The notes under the pieces: generated by a model
Databases searched by the model: none
The model's input: only the letters and a program-made list of their open reading frames with translations
Told to the model about the DNA's origin: nothing
Shown: piece by piece, positions 1 through 10,710 of the stretch
Position numbering within the stretch: the first letter of the stretch is position 1
How the letters are laid out: each line of letters starts with the position of its first letter
NCBI GenBank assembly: GCA_963920575.1
Contig: OY986967.1
Location: forward strand, 23,081,648-23,145,647
Reading direction: 5' to 3'
Origin: Narthecium ossifragum
Taxonomy: Eukaryota; Streptophyta; Magnoliopsida; Dioscoreales; Nartheciaceae
DNA length: 64,000 nucleotides
Position numbers and translations under genes: made by a program

Positions 1-71
1 AAAACAGAATAGCAAACCAAAGAGGTGGGGGTGTCTCATGTCTGTGAGTGAATGAAAAGATGGTTAATTAC

Positions 72-136
72 GAGAGATCACGCTTGAGCTCCTGCTTGTA
101 GCCGAGCTCGCGAAGGCGAGCATGGCCTGAATCCAT
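72..136 (-). CDS. BAT1-like amino-acid permease, first coding exon (gene continues past the left edge)
   Basis: The minus strand reads from an ATG at 136-134 into MDSGHARLRELGYKQELKRD, followed by LS and a GT donor at 71-70 (exon length 65, so the exon ends in phase 2). The block LRELGYKQELKRDLS is the conserved cytosolic N terminus of plant bidirectional amino-acid transporters (BAT1 family, APC superfamily), just before the first membrane helix. These proteins move amino acids across plasma or mitochondrial membranes. Only 21 codons are visible and no transmembrane segment is in the window, so the assignment rests on one motif. An upstream frame starting near 225 (MNHRLPLLPGS) overlaps but lacks the motif. 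The gene's promoter side faces the large transposon nest that begins at 448. Confidence 0.55.
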
Positions 137-439
137 GAGCTGCTGGTCGTTATGGATCCTGGAAGAAGTGGTAGTCGATGATTCATCTCTCTCCCCACCC
201 ACCAAACATCTTCATCTGATAGTATTGCTCTCCTTTTCAAGCAGCTACGACTTTTTGTGGGGCATCCAAGATCTCTACCCAGACAACCCCTGAAGCTTGT
301 GGGGTCCACCAGTTGGAGTCCAAAGTGGCATCCAAGATCGGTGGACCTAATACGTTCGGCGATATCTTTATTTTTTCCACTTTACTTAAAAGAATATAGA
401 TTTTGGTCTTTTCAAAATAATGAACATTTTAACCGGTCC
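137..439 (-). other. Upstream leader and proximal promoter side of the BAT1-like gene
   Basis: There is no coding evidence in this stretch. On the minus strand it would hold the 5' leader and core promoter of the permease. No clear TATA box was found. It ends at the target-site duplication of the hAT element (440-447). Confidence 0.3.
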
Positions 440-1273
440 TTAGCAACTAGGTGTGTCCATCCGGCCGGCCCGGTCCAGCCCGGCCCGGGCAATACCCGGT
501 CCGGCCTTGGTAGTCATCCGGACCGGGTCGGGTCAGTACCGGGCCAATTAGGACTACAACCCGGTCCCGCTCAGTACGACCATGCCCCGCTTGAAAACCG
601 AGTTGGGCGGGACCGGACTGGGCTGAACCCGACCAGCTAGCCCATTTCTCCTCTCCCATCTTTCTTCCTCTGTTCTCCCCTTCTCCTTCTCTCTCGGCGT
701 GCCTCACCAAGCCCGATGGCCACCTCGCCGGAGCACCCCGTGCCGAGCGCGTGAACGAAGGCGATCGATGCGACGCTCCCGGCGTGAGCTCATCCATGGC
801 GTCGCTCCCGGTGCTAACGTCGAGCTCCACCACCACGGACCGGACACCCGAGGCGTTGATCTCTTCACGTAGGGATCGAAGGCGGTCGATGCTGTCACAC
901 CCCGACCCAGAAAACCCATCCAGGACGGGGCGTGAGGGTTCCTATCTCTATTCATCTTCAATTGGCGCGATACAAAGCGGAAAAGACGGATAATTTAAAC
1001 AAGGGTTAATAACAGTTTGCTCCCCTCTAGTTTGAAAATATGTCAATTTACCCCCTATATTTTAAAACGTGACAAAACGCACCCTCAATATATCAATCTG
1101 GTCATATTACACCCAATCGTCAAACGGAGTTAGCCGGGATGACGGTAAATCGACTAAATCGGTCACGTGCGACGCACGTGACCCCATCTGACTGGTTTTA
1201 CCCGGTTCATCAACTTCCAATCTCCACCTCTCTCCTCTAAGCCTCCCCTCTCACCCGATCTCTTCCTCTTCCC

Positions 1274-1612
1274 ATGTCCGATCGGGACCCAACATCCCCG
1301 CAGACGCCCCACCTCCTACTCCACCTCGACGCCGACCTCGCCAAAGCCTTCGCCTGGATCCGCGACTCGGCAATGGCCAACTACCTCTCCCACCTCCGTC
1401 GAGAGCATTCCCACGAGAGCAAGGTCGAGGTGATGAGCAACTGCCAGCTGACTATCTACAGCATCCTCGTCTGCATCTGCCTCGTCTGCATCTGCTTCGT
1501 CGCCAAGGTGGCCGAGAGCATCGTGAGGGAGATCAAGGAGGTCTTGAAGGAGGTGATGATGATGTCTACGCTGAAGCTCCCCGATTTCCTACCCATCTTG
1601 AAGGGAGAATAG
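1274..1612 (+). CDS. Open frame of unknown origin in the MULE (112 codons)
   Basis: It begins MSDRDPTSPQTPHLLLHLDA and has a hydrophobic stretch near residues 59-75 (IYSILVCICLVCICFVA), a possible membrane segment, then a charged helix. It is likely stitched from captured host exons: the N-terminal part is not recognised and the C-terminal LPDFLPIL may be P450. Nothing shows that it is translated. Confidence 0.25.
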   Translation: MSDRDPTSPQTPHLLLHLDADLAKAFAWIRDSAMANYLSHLRREHSHESKVEVMSNCQLTIYSILVCICLVCICFVAKVAESIVREIKEVLKEVMMMSTLKLPDFLPILKGE

Positions 1613-1652
1613 CAACAAGGAGCTGGAGATGATAAGCCTGCCGGGGGAGGCG

Positions 1653-1757
1653 TACATCGACTCGTTGTTCGAGTTGGAGCCAGCGGGTCGCAGGTGGCTC
1701 GGGGAGGAGGAGCTCGTCACTCTCTTCTCCGAAGTCATGTCCGCTGGCACCGATACC
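1653..1757 (+). pseudogene. Captured cytochrome P450 fragment (CYP89-like) inside the MULE
   Basis: The frame reads YIDSLFELEP, then LGEEELVTLFSE and AGTDT. This matches the P450 segment leading into the I-helix A/G-G-x-D/E-T-T oxygen-binding motif, and the wording is closest to plant CYP89A proteins. The frame is lost right after GTDT. Upstream sequence (about 1500-1610, with LKLPDFLPIL in the frame starting at 1274) may come from the same gene but is broken from it by a stop. No haem-binding cysteine loop is present, so there is no functional enzyme. Confidence 0.6.
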
Positions 1758-2050
1758 CGGCCTCCCTCAGCCTCTTCACCACCACTCTCCAATAGCCGGA
1801 GCAGCTCGGCTTCAGCTCAGCAAGATCAAGATCCTCCGTGATGCTCGTCACATCACTCAATAGCCGGCGGCAGAACCGGTTCCTCTTCCCAAGCGCTTCT
1901 ATCTTGGACCGCAACACCGCTGCCATGTCTTCCCACCATTGTCACCGTCACTGTCGGAGTCGCCGTTGTAGTGGTCGGCAGCGTTATCTCCGTCGCCGTC
2001 GTCCACAGCGGCTACGGATACAAAGTCGTCGATCTCAAGAAAGGCATGGA
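1735..2050. other. Further captured gene-like sequence in the MULE
   Basis: A minus frame (1735-1926) reads KIEALGKRNRFCRRLLSDVT and VVVKRLREAGYRC. A plus frame (about 1925-2050) reads TVTVGVAVVVVGSVISVAVV, a hydrophobic run. Neither was assigned to a family. They look like pieces of host coding sequence by composition only. Confidence 0.25.
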
Positions 2051-4053
2051 CTAGCCGGAGAAACAGGATGGCTCGTCGACAGTGAGGGAGAGAGTGACGT
2101 CACCCCGACGGAGGGAGAGAGTGACGTCACCCCCTCTTCCTCTCTCTCTCTCTCTCATTTTCTCCCCGGTTTGACCGGTCAAAATCGACATTGAGAGAGG
2201 TGACGTGACGTCACCCTTCTTCCTCTCTCTCACATTTCCCCCCGGTCAAACCGGTCAAAATCGACATTGAGACCGTGACGTCACCCTCTTCCTCTCTCTC
2301 TCACATTTTATCCTGGTCAAACCGGTTAAAATCAGTCAAACGACTTATTTAACCGGTTTACCGTCAGGCCACTGACGGAGTTAGTCGATTAGGGTTTAAA
2401 ACGACCACATTGATAAATTAAGGGTGTGTTTTGTCACGTTTTAAAATATAGGGGGTAAATTGACATATTGCCAAACTAGAGGGGAGTAAACTGTTATTAA
2501 CCCTTTAAACAAAATATAATCCAGAGGCAAACAGATATTCAATTTACCTAACATTAGTTGTACTGTTCAAAATTTGATACAAAAGTCTTCCAAGGATAGA
2601 TATAATACATAATCCCAAAAGTCCTCGAAATGTTTACAACATATACAATCATCCAAAAGTATAACAGATAATCCTCCAGCAACCTCAAGCACCTCTGGAT
2701 GTACTCGCGCCGCCAAAGGCCGATCCTGCCGGCTCCACTGAAGAAGAACTGCCGCCTGCACCTGCAAACGCAGCCCGGGTAGGAGTGAGCGATAAGCTCA
2801 GTAGGGTTCTACTCTACGGCACACAGAAGGGAAGAAAACAACAACAGTGTTGTCTCCCAGCCCAAGTCTAACGGATGCCACGGGTCCCATAACCCATTGA
2901 TGTCCCAAGGGCTCCTGTCATGAACCTCTCTCTTGAACATGTTGCCAATATCACCCTAAGCACTAACAGGGGAACAGTGCCATGCAATATCACCCTTACC
3001 CAGCAGGGATACCGCTGCCTGGGGACCACGTCGGGAACACATCGATTGCATCCTTAGCACTTAGCTTTGGAAGACAACACGAGCTCTAAACCTCAAACAT
3101 TGATCAGAGTCACTATCGCAAATCCTCAACACATGAGATTTGATACAAGATCACACCCTACTCCTGACTACCCAGCCACGGTCCTAAGGCTAGATCCGAG
3201 CTACCCGAGAGTCTCGGATCGGTGACCCAAACCATCGCCCGCCTAACCTCATATGCCTCTAATGCACACAATGCATGAGCCTAGGCAAACATCTATCCTA
3301 GATGTCTCTATATGCCACGTCATCAGTTATAAGTTTAGCAGATATACAATAGCCCTCGGCACTCGCCGGCAAGAGGCTAAGGTTCCACAAGTCCACATTA
3401 GCTAGCACTCATAGCTAGCTAATGGCTAAGCAACAAATAAGCAATTAAATACCAACCACACATGTATTTAAAAGCAAGCCACATCATCAATTACTCAAAG
3501 GAAATCAACATGCGATTCAATCCTTAATCTCAATGGAAATCCCTTGAAAACTTCATGAAAACCTCATACCAACCTCCCAACATGTCTAGCTATCAAACCC
3601 AAGTGAAAGCCATCCAAGAAAAACCAAAAAAACACTGCTCAAGGGCCCACGGTCGATGTGACGGTCGATCCGACGGTAGACCGTGAGGCCTGATGAGACG
3701 TGAAAAGTACACAAGTTAACCTCTTAATTTACCTTTATTAGTCTTCGAGCAAGGTATTTCTAATAATCTTCATGATATTTCAGGTACAAGAGCCTTCAAC
3801 AGAAGTTAGATCAACTTTGGAGCGTAAACGAGCCTATTCGAGTATATTTAGGTACATGGGTCAACTTCAAAGATTAAACTGTACCTTCTCAGGAAGAACC
3901 AGATAATGTGCCATATATCATTGGAAAGCTCTGGAAGTCTAGTTTCTGAAGAATTTTACGGTTCATGATTTCGAGTTTCCTAGATGAAGTTATGGTATTT
4001 TTCGTACCAATGCGCAGTGCTGAATGGCAAAAGAGATAATATGCAGAAAACAA

Positions 4054-4219
4054 GGATCGATCCTCACTATGGGAAGGATCGATCCCTTTTGCACATTTTC
4101 CAGTGACAGAACGCAACATTCTCTAGGATCGATCCTTATCAACTGAAGGATCGATCTTCGTCGGGGCGCAGCCAGAACTCAAGAGGAGGATCGATCCTTT
4201 ACCCTATAAGGATCGATCC
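4054..4219. promoter_or_regulatory. Three pairs of GGATCGATCC dyads, 22-base period, upstream of the LTR TATA box
   Basis: Dyads start at 4054/4076, 4126/4148 and 4188/4210. Each pair is exactly 22 bases apart. The last one ends 63 bases before the TATA box. The 3' LTR copy has lost one dyad, a deletion of exactly one 22-base unit. Confidence 0.7.
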
Positions 4220-4282
4220 TTTTGTGCCAGCCGAGCAAAATCAATGGTCCAGATCTAATCCGAGTGGGGGATGCTTGGAGGC

Positions 4283-4288
4283 TATAAA
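4283..4288 (+). promoter_or_regulatory. LTR TATA box (5' LTR)
   Basis: GGCTATAAATAGACCCC is a strong plant TATA context. The same motif occurs in the 3' LTR at 11281 and in the related LTRs at 18805 (plus) and 5903-5908 (minus). Confidence 0.65.
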
Positions 4289-4661
4289 TAGACCCCTTTT
4301 GGGGGATTTTGGGGATTCTTTTGGATAAGAAGAGGCTAAGGAAAGGGGCAATCCCCTTGGGCAAGGAAGGGAGCTCTCATCCAAGAGGGAGGAGATTGAT
4401 GAAGAAGAGGATCCATCTCTTCTCCATGGCTTCTTCATCGAAGATGAGTAGCTAATCTATTTACCTAGTGGAATACCATGATGTTTTAGGTTTTTATTTG
4501 TAGTTTTCTTTGGATTTGGATGTTGTAATCCTTATGAGACAAGATTGTATGGATTTATTCTTCATTTCTATATCTTTGTAGTTGGATTCTAATGTTGGAT
4601 GGATGAATTCTTTGGTATGCATAAGCTAGAACCTTGTGCCCAATAGGTGTTTGTTGATATT

Positions 4662-6499
4662 TGACTCGCCTTGAAATGCGTCGTTAATTATATCAAAGGC
4701 GGACAAAACAAAATACCGAACTATTACTTAACTACAACGTAGGTAGTAGGAGTACGGGTCGAGTCCACAGGGAATTTGATGGTTGAATTACAAAGATGAT
4801 CTCTACAAGAGTTGTATAAAATTTGAATGGTTTTGATTAACTAGTTAACTAAAGTATTTTAAAAACAAGTAAAGAAGGTGGTTTATTAGGATAAAGGTCC
4901 TAGGGGATTTTGATCCGAATTAGGGTCTAAGGATGTTCTCTATAAATCAAGATGCATGACTTCTAAATGAGATGGTCAAAATAAGAGATCGACGAGCATA
5001 GGATTAGTATCGCTCGTCGCTAATGAGATGTCGGGTTAGGATCAACTCATCGCAATTAGCACAAGGGTAGGATCCATGATCAAGGCTTTAATTCGATCAT
5101 GGCTCAACAATGGCCGGCTAGGGTCCTATTGTTGGCAACAATGGCCGGCTTAGGGTCCTATTGTTAATTAGAGATCTAGGCTTTGCATAAATAAGAATGG
5201 TAGATAGGGTAGAATGTGGCTTGGATGGTTCTAGCACCCAAGTAATGGATAGGATAGCTATGGCTTGGGTGGTTCTAGCACCTCAAGATCATAGCTTGCC
5301 TTGAGTGGTTTTAGCACCTCAAGATCCTATCCCTAGACCAAGGAGAATTGGCCATGGTTCTAGCATGGACCTCTCTTTGAAACATTACATCAAACACCTA
5401 TCAAACATCTATTTCACAAGTAATTACAAATAAGAATTTATCATGAAACCATTCGATTATTTAATTCCTCAATGAATTATGATTCAAACCCTAGAATTAA
5501 GCATGATTCTAATATGACCTCTTCTTTGGGGAATTGAATCAAAGACTAAACAAGCATGTAATCTCTCTACATACACTTGTAAGAAATAAAGCATTCATTG
5601 AAGAAAACTAAGAATTACATGTGAATTCATACAAAATCCATCATCACAAGAGTCATTACATGAAGAATTATAAAGAAATCAAAGATCTAACCCTAAGACA
5701 TCACAAAATTCCCAAGGAGGAGGGATTTAGCTACTCATCTTAGGTAGGATCTCCATGGAAGAGGAGGCTTTACCCATCTTCTCCATCAAAATCCAACCCT
5801 TGGAGCACTCAATCTCTCTCTCACACTAAGGGGGAAGAAGGCTGGAGAAAGGAGGGAACCAGAGAGGAGAAAAGATTCCTCAAATTAGAGCAAAAACCCC
5901 TATTTATAGGCCCCAAGTCGTGGACCCTCGGATTAGATCTGAGCCGTCCATTTATAACCGTCAGCGATCTTGGACCGATCCAAGATGAGCAAAAGATCAT
6001 ACCTTTCTGTGGAAAGGAAATATGGATCGATCCCATTTAAATGTGAATCGATCCAATTTGTACCCAAGAATAAGTGCTATTGGGAAAAGAAATATGGATC
6101 GATCCCATGACGGTTTGGATCGATCCATTTTGTACCCAAGAATAAGTGCTCTTGGTAAAAGAAATATGGATCGATCCCGTGACGGTTTGGATCGATCCAT
6201 TTTATACCGATCTCTCTAGGAAGAGATATTTGGATCGATCCATTAAGAATCCAGATCGATCCAACTTTGGATAAAAACTATGGCCTTCTGGAAAAGGATC
6301 GGGATCGATCCAAAATGACCTTGGATCGATCCAAATTGTCTGCATCTGTTTTACTGATGTCTTTTGGTTCGAAATCCATGCAACTCTCTTCGAAAGCTCT
6401 TGTACCTGAAACCATATGAAAAGATATTAAAAATGCATTGCTTGAGAGCTAACAAAGCCCAGTTGAATGGGTAAATTATGTATATTTTGTGACTTATCA
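4662..6499 (-). mobile_element. Solo LTR of a second Tat/Athila-like family, nested in the 5' LTR
   Basis: On plus it runs TGACTCGCC to ACTTATCA; flanks are ATATT at 4657-4661 and 6500-6504. The empty site is preserved in the other LTR near 11655. Read on minus it has five dyad pairs (6026-6330), AGATCTAATCCGAG-like text, a TATA box (5903-5908) and the U5 block with CCCTGTGGA (inverted near 4762-4780). Length is 1838 bases. It has no internal region, so insertion and LTR-LTR recombination both followed the insertion of its young host element. Confidence 0.85.
6024..6332. promoter_or_regulatory. Five pairs of ATCGAT dyads, 21-base period
   Basis: ATCGAT cores start at 6026/6047, 6098/6119, 6170/6191, 6234/6255 and 6304/6325. 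The spacing within every pair is 21 bases; pairs are 64-72 bases apart. They lie upstream (on minus) of the TATA box at 5903-5908. Apparent open frames here are only translations of the repeat. Confidence 0.75.
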
Positions 6500-7197
6500 A
6501 TATTCTCCAATGAGTAGGTTGTGCTAGAACCATGGCCACTTGTGTTGAAGGGAGTCTTGGCTCTAGGTTAGGGACTTGGTTGTGCTAGAACCACTCCAAT
6601 CCACATCTAACCTAGCATCTATCCTATCTTTTGTAGTGTTTTGGATTTGAGATGCTAGAACCACCTCGATCCATTACCATATTCCATACAACCCGATTCC
6701 TTGCGACGAGATGATCCTAACCCGACCTCTCGTTGGCGATGATTGAAGCTAATCCCTCGATCGTCGACTTTCTAGCATACATCTAGTGCGACAAATAATC
6801 CTTATCCGGTTATTCGTTAGTGACGACCTTTGTTAGTCACAAGGTAGTCGATATTGTAGTGTCTCGATAGGATTGCACATCTTGATTCATTAGAAAGCTA
6901 CGATTGAGCCTAATCCGGATTGGGATTCCCTAGGACCTCTCTCTATCCATTGAATCATTTACATGCTTTCTTAGTTTTCTTATCATAAAACCCAAAAACC
7001 ATTTCTTTTATTATCCTTGTAGGAACACTTAGATTGAGCTTGGTAATTTAATTGTTTCCTTACGCATTCCCTGTGGATTCGACTCGGACTCACCGCTAGC
7101 TACCCCCAAAGGTAGTTAATTAGGAGTTTGATTATAAATTTCTAATTTTGATCGGGCGCGTTAAGCCGCGACACTTTCCACCTCTCTATCAAAATTT

Positions 7198-7215
7198 TGG
7201 CGCCGTTGCTGGGGA
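7198..7215 (+). promoter_or_regulatory. Primer-binding site (tRNA-Asp type)
   Basis: TGGCGCCGTTGCTGGGGA begins 7 bases after the 5' LTR end. It resembles the tRNA-Asp-complementary site used by Athila and Tat elements, with one likely mismatch. Confidence 0.7.
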
Positions 7216-7481
7216 ATTGCTTTAGGAAATGATTGAAGTGCTTTGCTTAATCTAGTGTTTCTTGTAAATATCTTCAATTTTAAATTTTGCTTCATATCTC
7301 TAAAAAAAAATAAATAAATAGAGAGTTGTACTTACAATTGCTATATCTTTGTGTTGATAGGAGACGCCTTCGGCAAGACTTAGACGATTAAGATCGGCGA
7401 CTGACGTCTCGTGCTTGGACCGGCCCATTGTAAAGTATTTCTACCTTTTGGCTTGGTCCTTGTTTATGTGATAGTACATAC

Positions 7482-8710
7482 ATGGCCGATGATTGTATGC
7501 CACCGGGTGCATTGAGTGATTATTTTTTACCACCTAATTATGCATCCGCTTATGTTAACGATACATATGATTTCTCCAACCCGGCATATGATTTGCATTC
7601 ATACACCTATGATGTGGATTTGAGTAATCATCCATACTCTTGTTGGCAACCCCAAGGTTACTATCTACCTAATGTTCAACCACAAGATTCGAGCATACCG
7701 GACCAAAGTTTTGCACCTAGCTCTACATCACCCTATCTTTGTCAAACACAATACCCACCACCCCAACATTGGCACGAGCCCTCCATTTCCTTTGAACCAC
7801 AAGCACAAATAGATCCATCTTTGGATGAAAGGATCCTTAAAGCTCTAGAGGCATTTGAAGCACAAAACCAACTTACACATTCCCACTCACAATCATTAGC
7901 CAATATAGAAGTCCAAGTTGGACAACTAGCTTCCTTGATCGATTCATATTATGATGAGGTTGATGGTTGTGTGAGTGAGGTAATGCCTTCTAATTTTAAT
8001 GATGATGCTTGTAATACCTATCTTACCAATGTTAGTGATACATGCAACTATGAGGTTCCTAATGAGGGTTCGCTCGTTCATGATAATTTGAATGATGTTT
8101 TGCCGGTGCGTGATGATATTATTGATGATGTTTTGCCGGTATATGTTGATTTTGTGAATGATTCGAAGCCTCCGATTTTTGTTAATCTTGACATTGATGA
8201 GAATGATGAATGCATGCATGATTTGGTACCTCCCATGTGTCATGATAATGTTCTTAATGATATGATTTCCAATCATATTGAGATTTCATGGGATTTACGA
8301 TGCCGGTTTATGAAGCCTTCCTCAAGGACACACCTAAGATTGAGGATGAATCATTTGATATTAATGTGCCGGTTTATGAAGCTTTTCATGAGGATATACT
8401 TGATTTTGATAATGATTCATACGATATTGTGTCGCCGGCTTATGAAGGTTTTCATGAGCATACATTTGATTTTGAGGAGGATGATTCTTATGATATTGAT
8501 TTACCGGTTGACGAAGTTTTTTATGAGAGCTTACCTATTCTTGATGCAGTGGATGACAATGATATCTTAGCAATTTTCGATGATTATGGGGATGATAGTG
8601 TTTGCAATGATACATTGCCGGTTTTTGACGTGTCGGATGGGAATGATATTCTGCCTTGTTTAAATGATCATGAGGACTCTAATGATATTTGCGAGAGCTT
8701 TTATAGGTAG
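7482..8710 (+). pseudogene. Acidic gag-like frame of the non-autonomous gypsy element, frameshifted
   Basis: The frame starts MADDCMPPGALSDYFLPP and runs to about 8285, then continues in another frame from about 8288 to 8710. Residues about 130-155 read IEVQVGQLASLID, the coiled segment found near the end of Tat/Athila gag proteins. The rest is rich in Asp, Glu, Tyr and Asn, with tandem units like VPVYEAFHEDILDFDND repeated about every 60-70 bases in the second frame. There is no zinc knuckle and no enzymatic domain. The frame switch near 8285 breaks the product unless it is bypassed. Sequence to about 9190 keeps similar repeated phrases (MYFFTLNHRPP, MYFFTWNHRPP). Confidence 0.5.
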
Positions 8711-9519
8711 CCTCAAATTGAGCCTCTATCTTCCATATCATCCACACTAGTTGAACATTTTGAGGGGCCGGACCTTGTTTCGATTGAAGACCATGCCAAT
8801 TTTCCACGTTATTTCATCAAGGACCTTATTGAGACTCCTCACCCTTCAAGTACTTTGTTCGCTAAGGGCAATTCCTATTTCTTTGATGAAACTTGTTTGC
8901 ATGAGTTCAACTTTCTTCGGACCATGTATTTCTTTACCTTGAACCATCGGCCACCAAAAGCCGATTTTAAGATGGCCCCATTTATTACAATACATTGTTT
9001 GAAAGGTGGTAATTGGCCAATGACTGACGCTTTGCATGATTTCGTTGCCAATGATGCTTCATTCTTCTTTGATAAATCATGTTTGCATGTCTTTTCCATT
9101 CTTCAATCCATGTATTTCTTTACGTGGAACCATCGGCCACCCAAATTCAATTGTGTTGTACATAGTATAACGTCAGGTAGAAGACGGTAAAATGAGCGCT
9201 TGTTGGGAGGCAACCCAACATTTCCATGCATCTTTGATTGTTTACTTGCTTTCTTGCATGCTTGATTGTTTTGTCTTTATTTTTGGCATGTTTACTTGGT
9301 TCCAATGAGTGTTTCCATGCATCCGGTATGTGAGTTTTGGCCTTGGTATGTTTAGATCTTTGTACGATGTTAGGCCAAGACGATGATATTTGTACTCTTG
9401 CTTTTATTGGACTAACCCTTGGTTATATTTCATATCTTCTTTGCATTTGGCCAAGGATACCTTCACATGGATGCTTTGAAGCACATCAGGTTATCTCTTC
9501 CCTTTTGCCCTTCATATGT

Positions 9520-9553
9520 GCTTGAGGACAACCACATTTAAGTTGGGGGGTAC
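9520..9553 (+). other. Internal polypurine-tract-like block
   Basis: GCTTGAGGACAACC is followed by TTTAAGTTGGGGGGTAC. It repeats the wording found just before the 3' LTR (10678-10710) 1.16 kb further on, so it may be a relic junction from a recombination that built this element. Confidence 0.45.
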
Positions 9554-9904
9554 ATTTGCATGTTCGATAACCTGTATATCTTCACTTAATTTGTCAATTT
9601 ACTTGCATTGATGACTATGTGAAATTATTTTTGTCTTAGATGCTTGTCTTAGAGAACCATTGCACGGATTTTCTTGATTTTCATGTCTTATAAAAAGTTA
9701 TGAATCATTGGATAAATGACATTTTTCTTTTACTTCAATTCGGCTTAACACATTGTAAGGCGAATTGAGCGGTCCGAATCACCTGCGCACATGCACTTGT
9801 ATGAAGGGTTGAGTGATTATCTTGAGTAGGGACCTTGATAGATTGAGATTCTGGAGCATATTCATGATCAATTGATGTGACTTATAGTTGTGTTAGAAAA
9901 TTTT

Positions 9905-10255
9905 CGTTGACTAGCCTTGATTCGTAGCCTTCTAGGTTCGTGTAATTAAGTCTGTGGGGTGTTTTACACCTAATGCCCTAAAGCCGCCTGGCTTGGGAGT
10001 CATTGACCCAATACTCGCTACATGGACCTAGTAAAAAGCTTAAGGGATCAAGGCACTGCACAGTCACGCTAGTTGAATAAAAGCATAATGGTCATTAGTT
10101 GTGATTCGTGGCCTTCTAGGTTCGGGAGATTAAGCCTAAGGGGTGCTTTTACACCTAGTGCCCGAAAACCATCTGGTTTGGGAGTCACTGGCCTAAATCC
10201 TGTTACATGTACCTAGTAGAAAGCCTAAGGGATCATGACATTGCACAACCACATG
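9905..10255 (+). repeat. Imperfect tandem duplication of about 185 bases
   Basis: Two copies (about 9915-10080 and 10100-10255) share GATTCGT(A/G)GCCTTCTAG, GGGGTG..TTTACACCTA and GGGAGTCA. They are diverged and non-coding. Confidence 0.65.
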
Positions 10256-10700
10256 CTCTATTCCTCGAAAAAAAAAGAAAGAGAGAAAAGAAAAGAAAAA
10301 AATATGATTAGTGTTGAATAAAACATGTCACATGTTCAATTGATTTGAATTGCTAAGGATGATTGATCTTGATTGGCTCCCTACTTAGATGATTACAAGA
10401 CCCCGATTACTTGGTTGCTCCTTTCACGACACGGGATTGTTCAATTAGATCTTAATTGTGTCAAATGCTTTGAAGTCTTGGAACTATATCATTTATATTC
10501 TTATTCATTTGCTTTTTACTTGGCCATGACTTGAAAGATAAAATTCGTGTATGGAAATCTACTTTGAGCATCGGAGTTGAGAATTGATTGCATATGAATC
10601 AATGCATTGTATTTTGACAAATTAGTGGTTTTGGTTGTTTGTTTGCTTGTTTGTGTGCTTCTTTCTTTTTGGGTTTGCTCGAGGACGAGCAAAGTGTAAG

Positions 10701-10710
10701 TTGGGGGGTG
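10701..10710 (+). promoter_or_regulatory. Polypurine tract of the gypsy element
   Basis: AAGTTGGGGGGTG lies immediately before the 3' LTR (TGATGAGACG at 10711). Confidence 0.65.

Larger units (their letters stand above)
1003..2503. mobile_element. Mutator-like element (Pack-MULE) with 9-base target duplication
   Basis: The terminal inverted repeats begin GGGTTAATAACAGTTT (1003) and are matched inversely at 2503. Similarity continues for well over 100 bases (1003-1140 against 2375-2503). The direct flanks are TTTAAACAA at 994-1002 and 2504-2512, a perfect 9-base duplication typical of MULEs. The 1501-base body is GC-rich, has no transposase and holds gene-like fragments, including one from a cytochrome P450. 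A short repeated block with GTGACGTCACC lies at 2090-2290. Confidence 0.85.
3691..7191 (+). repeat. 5' LTR of the non-autonomous gypsy element, interrupted at 4662-6504
   Basis: The sequence is collinear with the LTR at 10711-12346 except for the inserted solo LTR. U3 holds six GGATCGATCC-type dyads (4054-4219), then AGATCTAATCCGAG and a TATA box at 4283. The U5 end carries CCCTGTGGATTCGACTCGG (about 7068-7086), shared with the other two LTR families here. Confidence 0.85.

Noticed and set aside
6022..6219. 65-codon frame with MDRSH/MDRSR repeats
   Set aside because: It is only the translation of the ATCGAT dyad repeats in the solo LTR.
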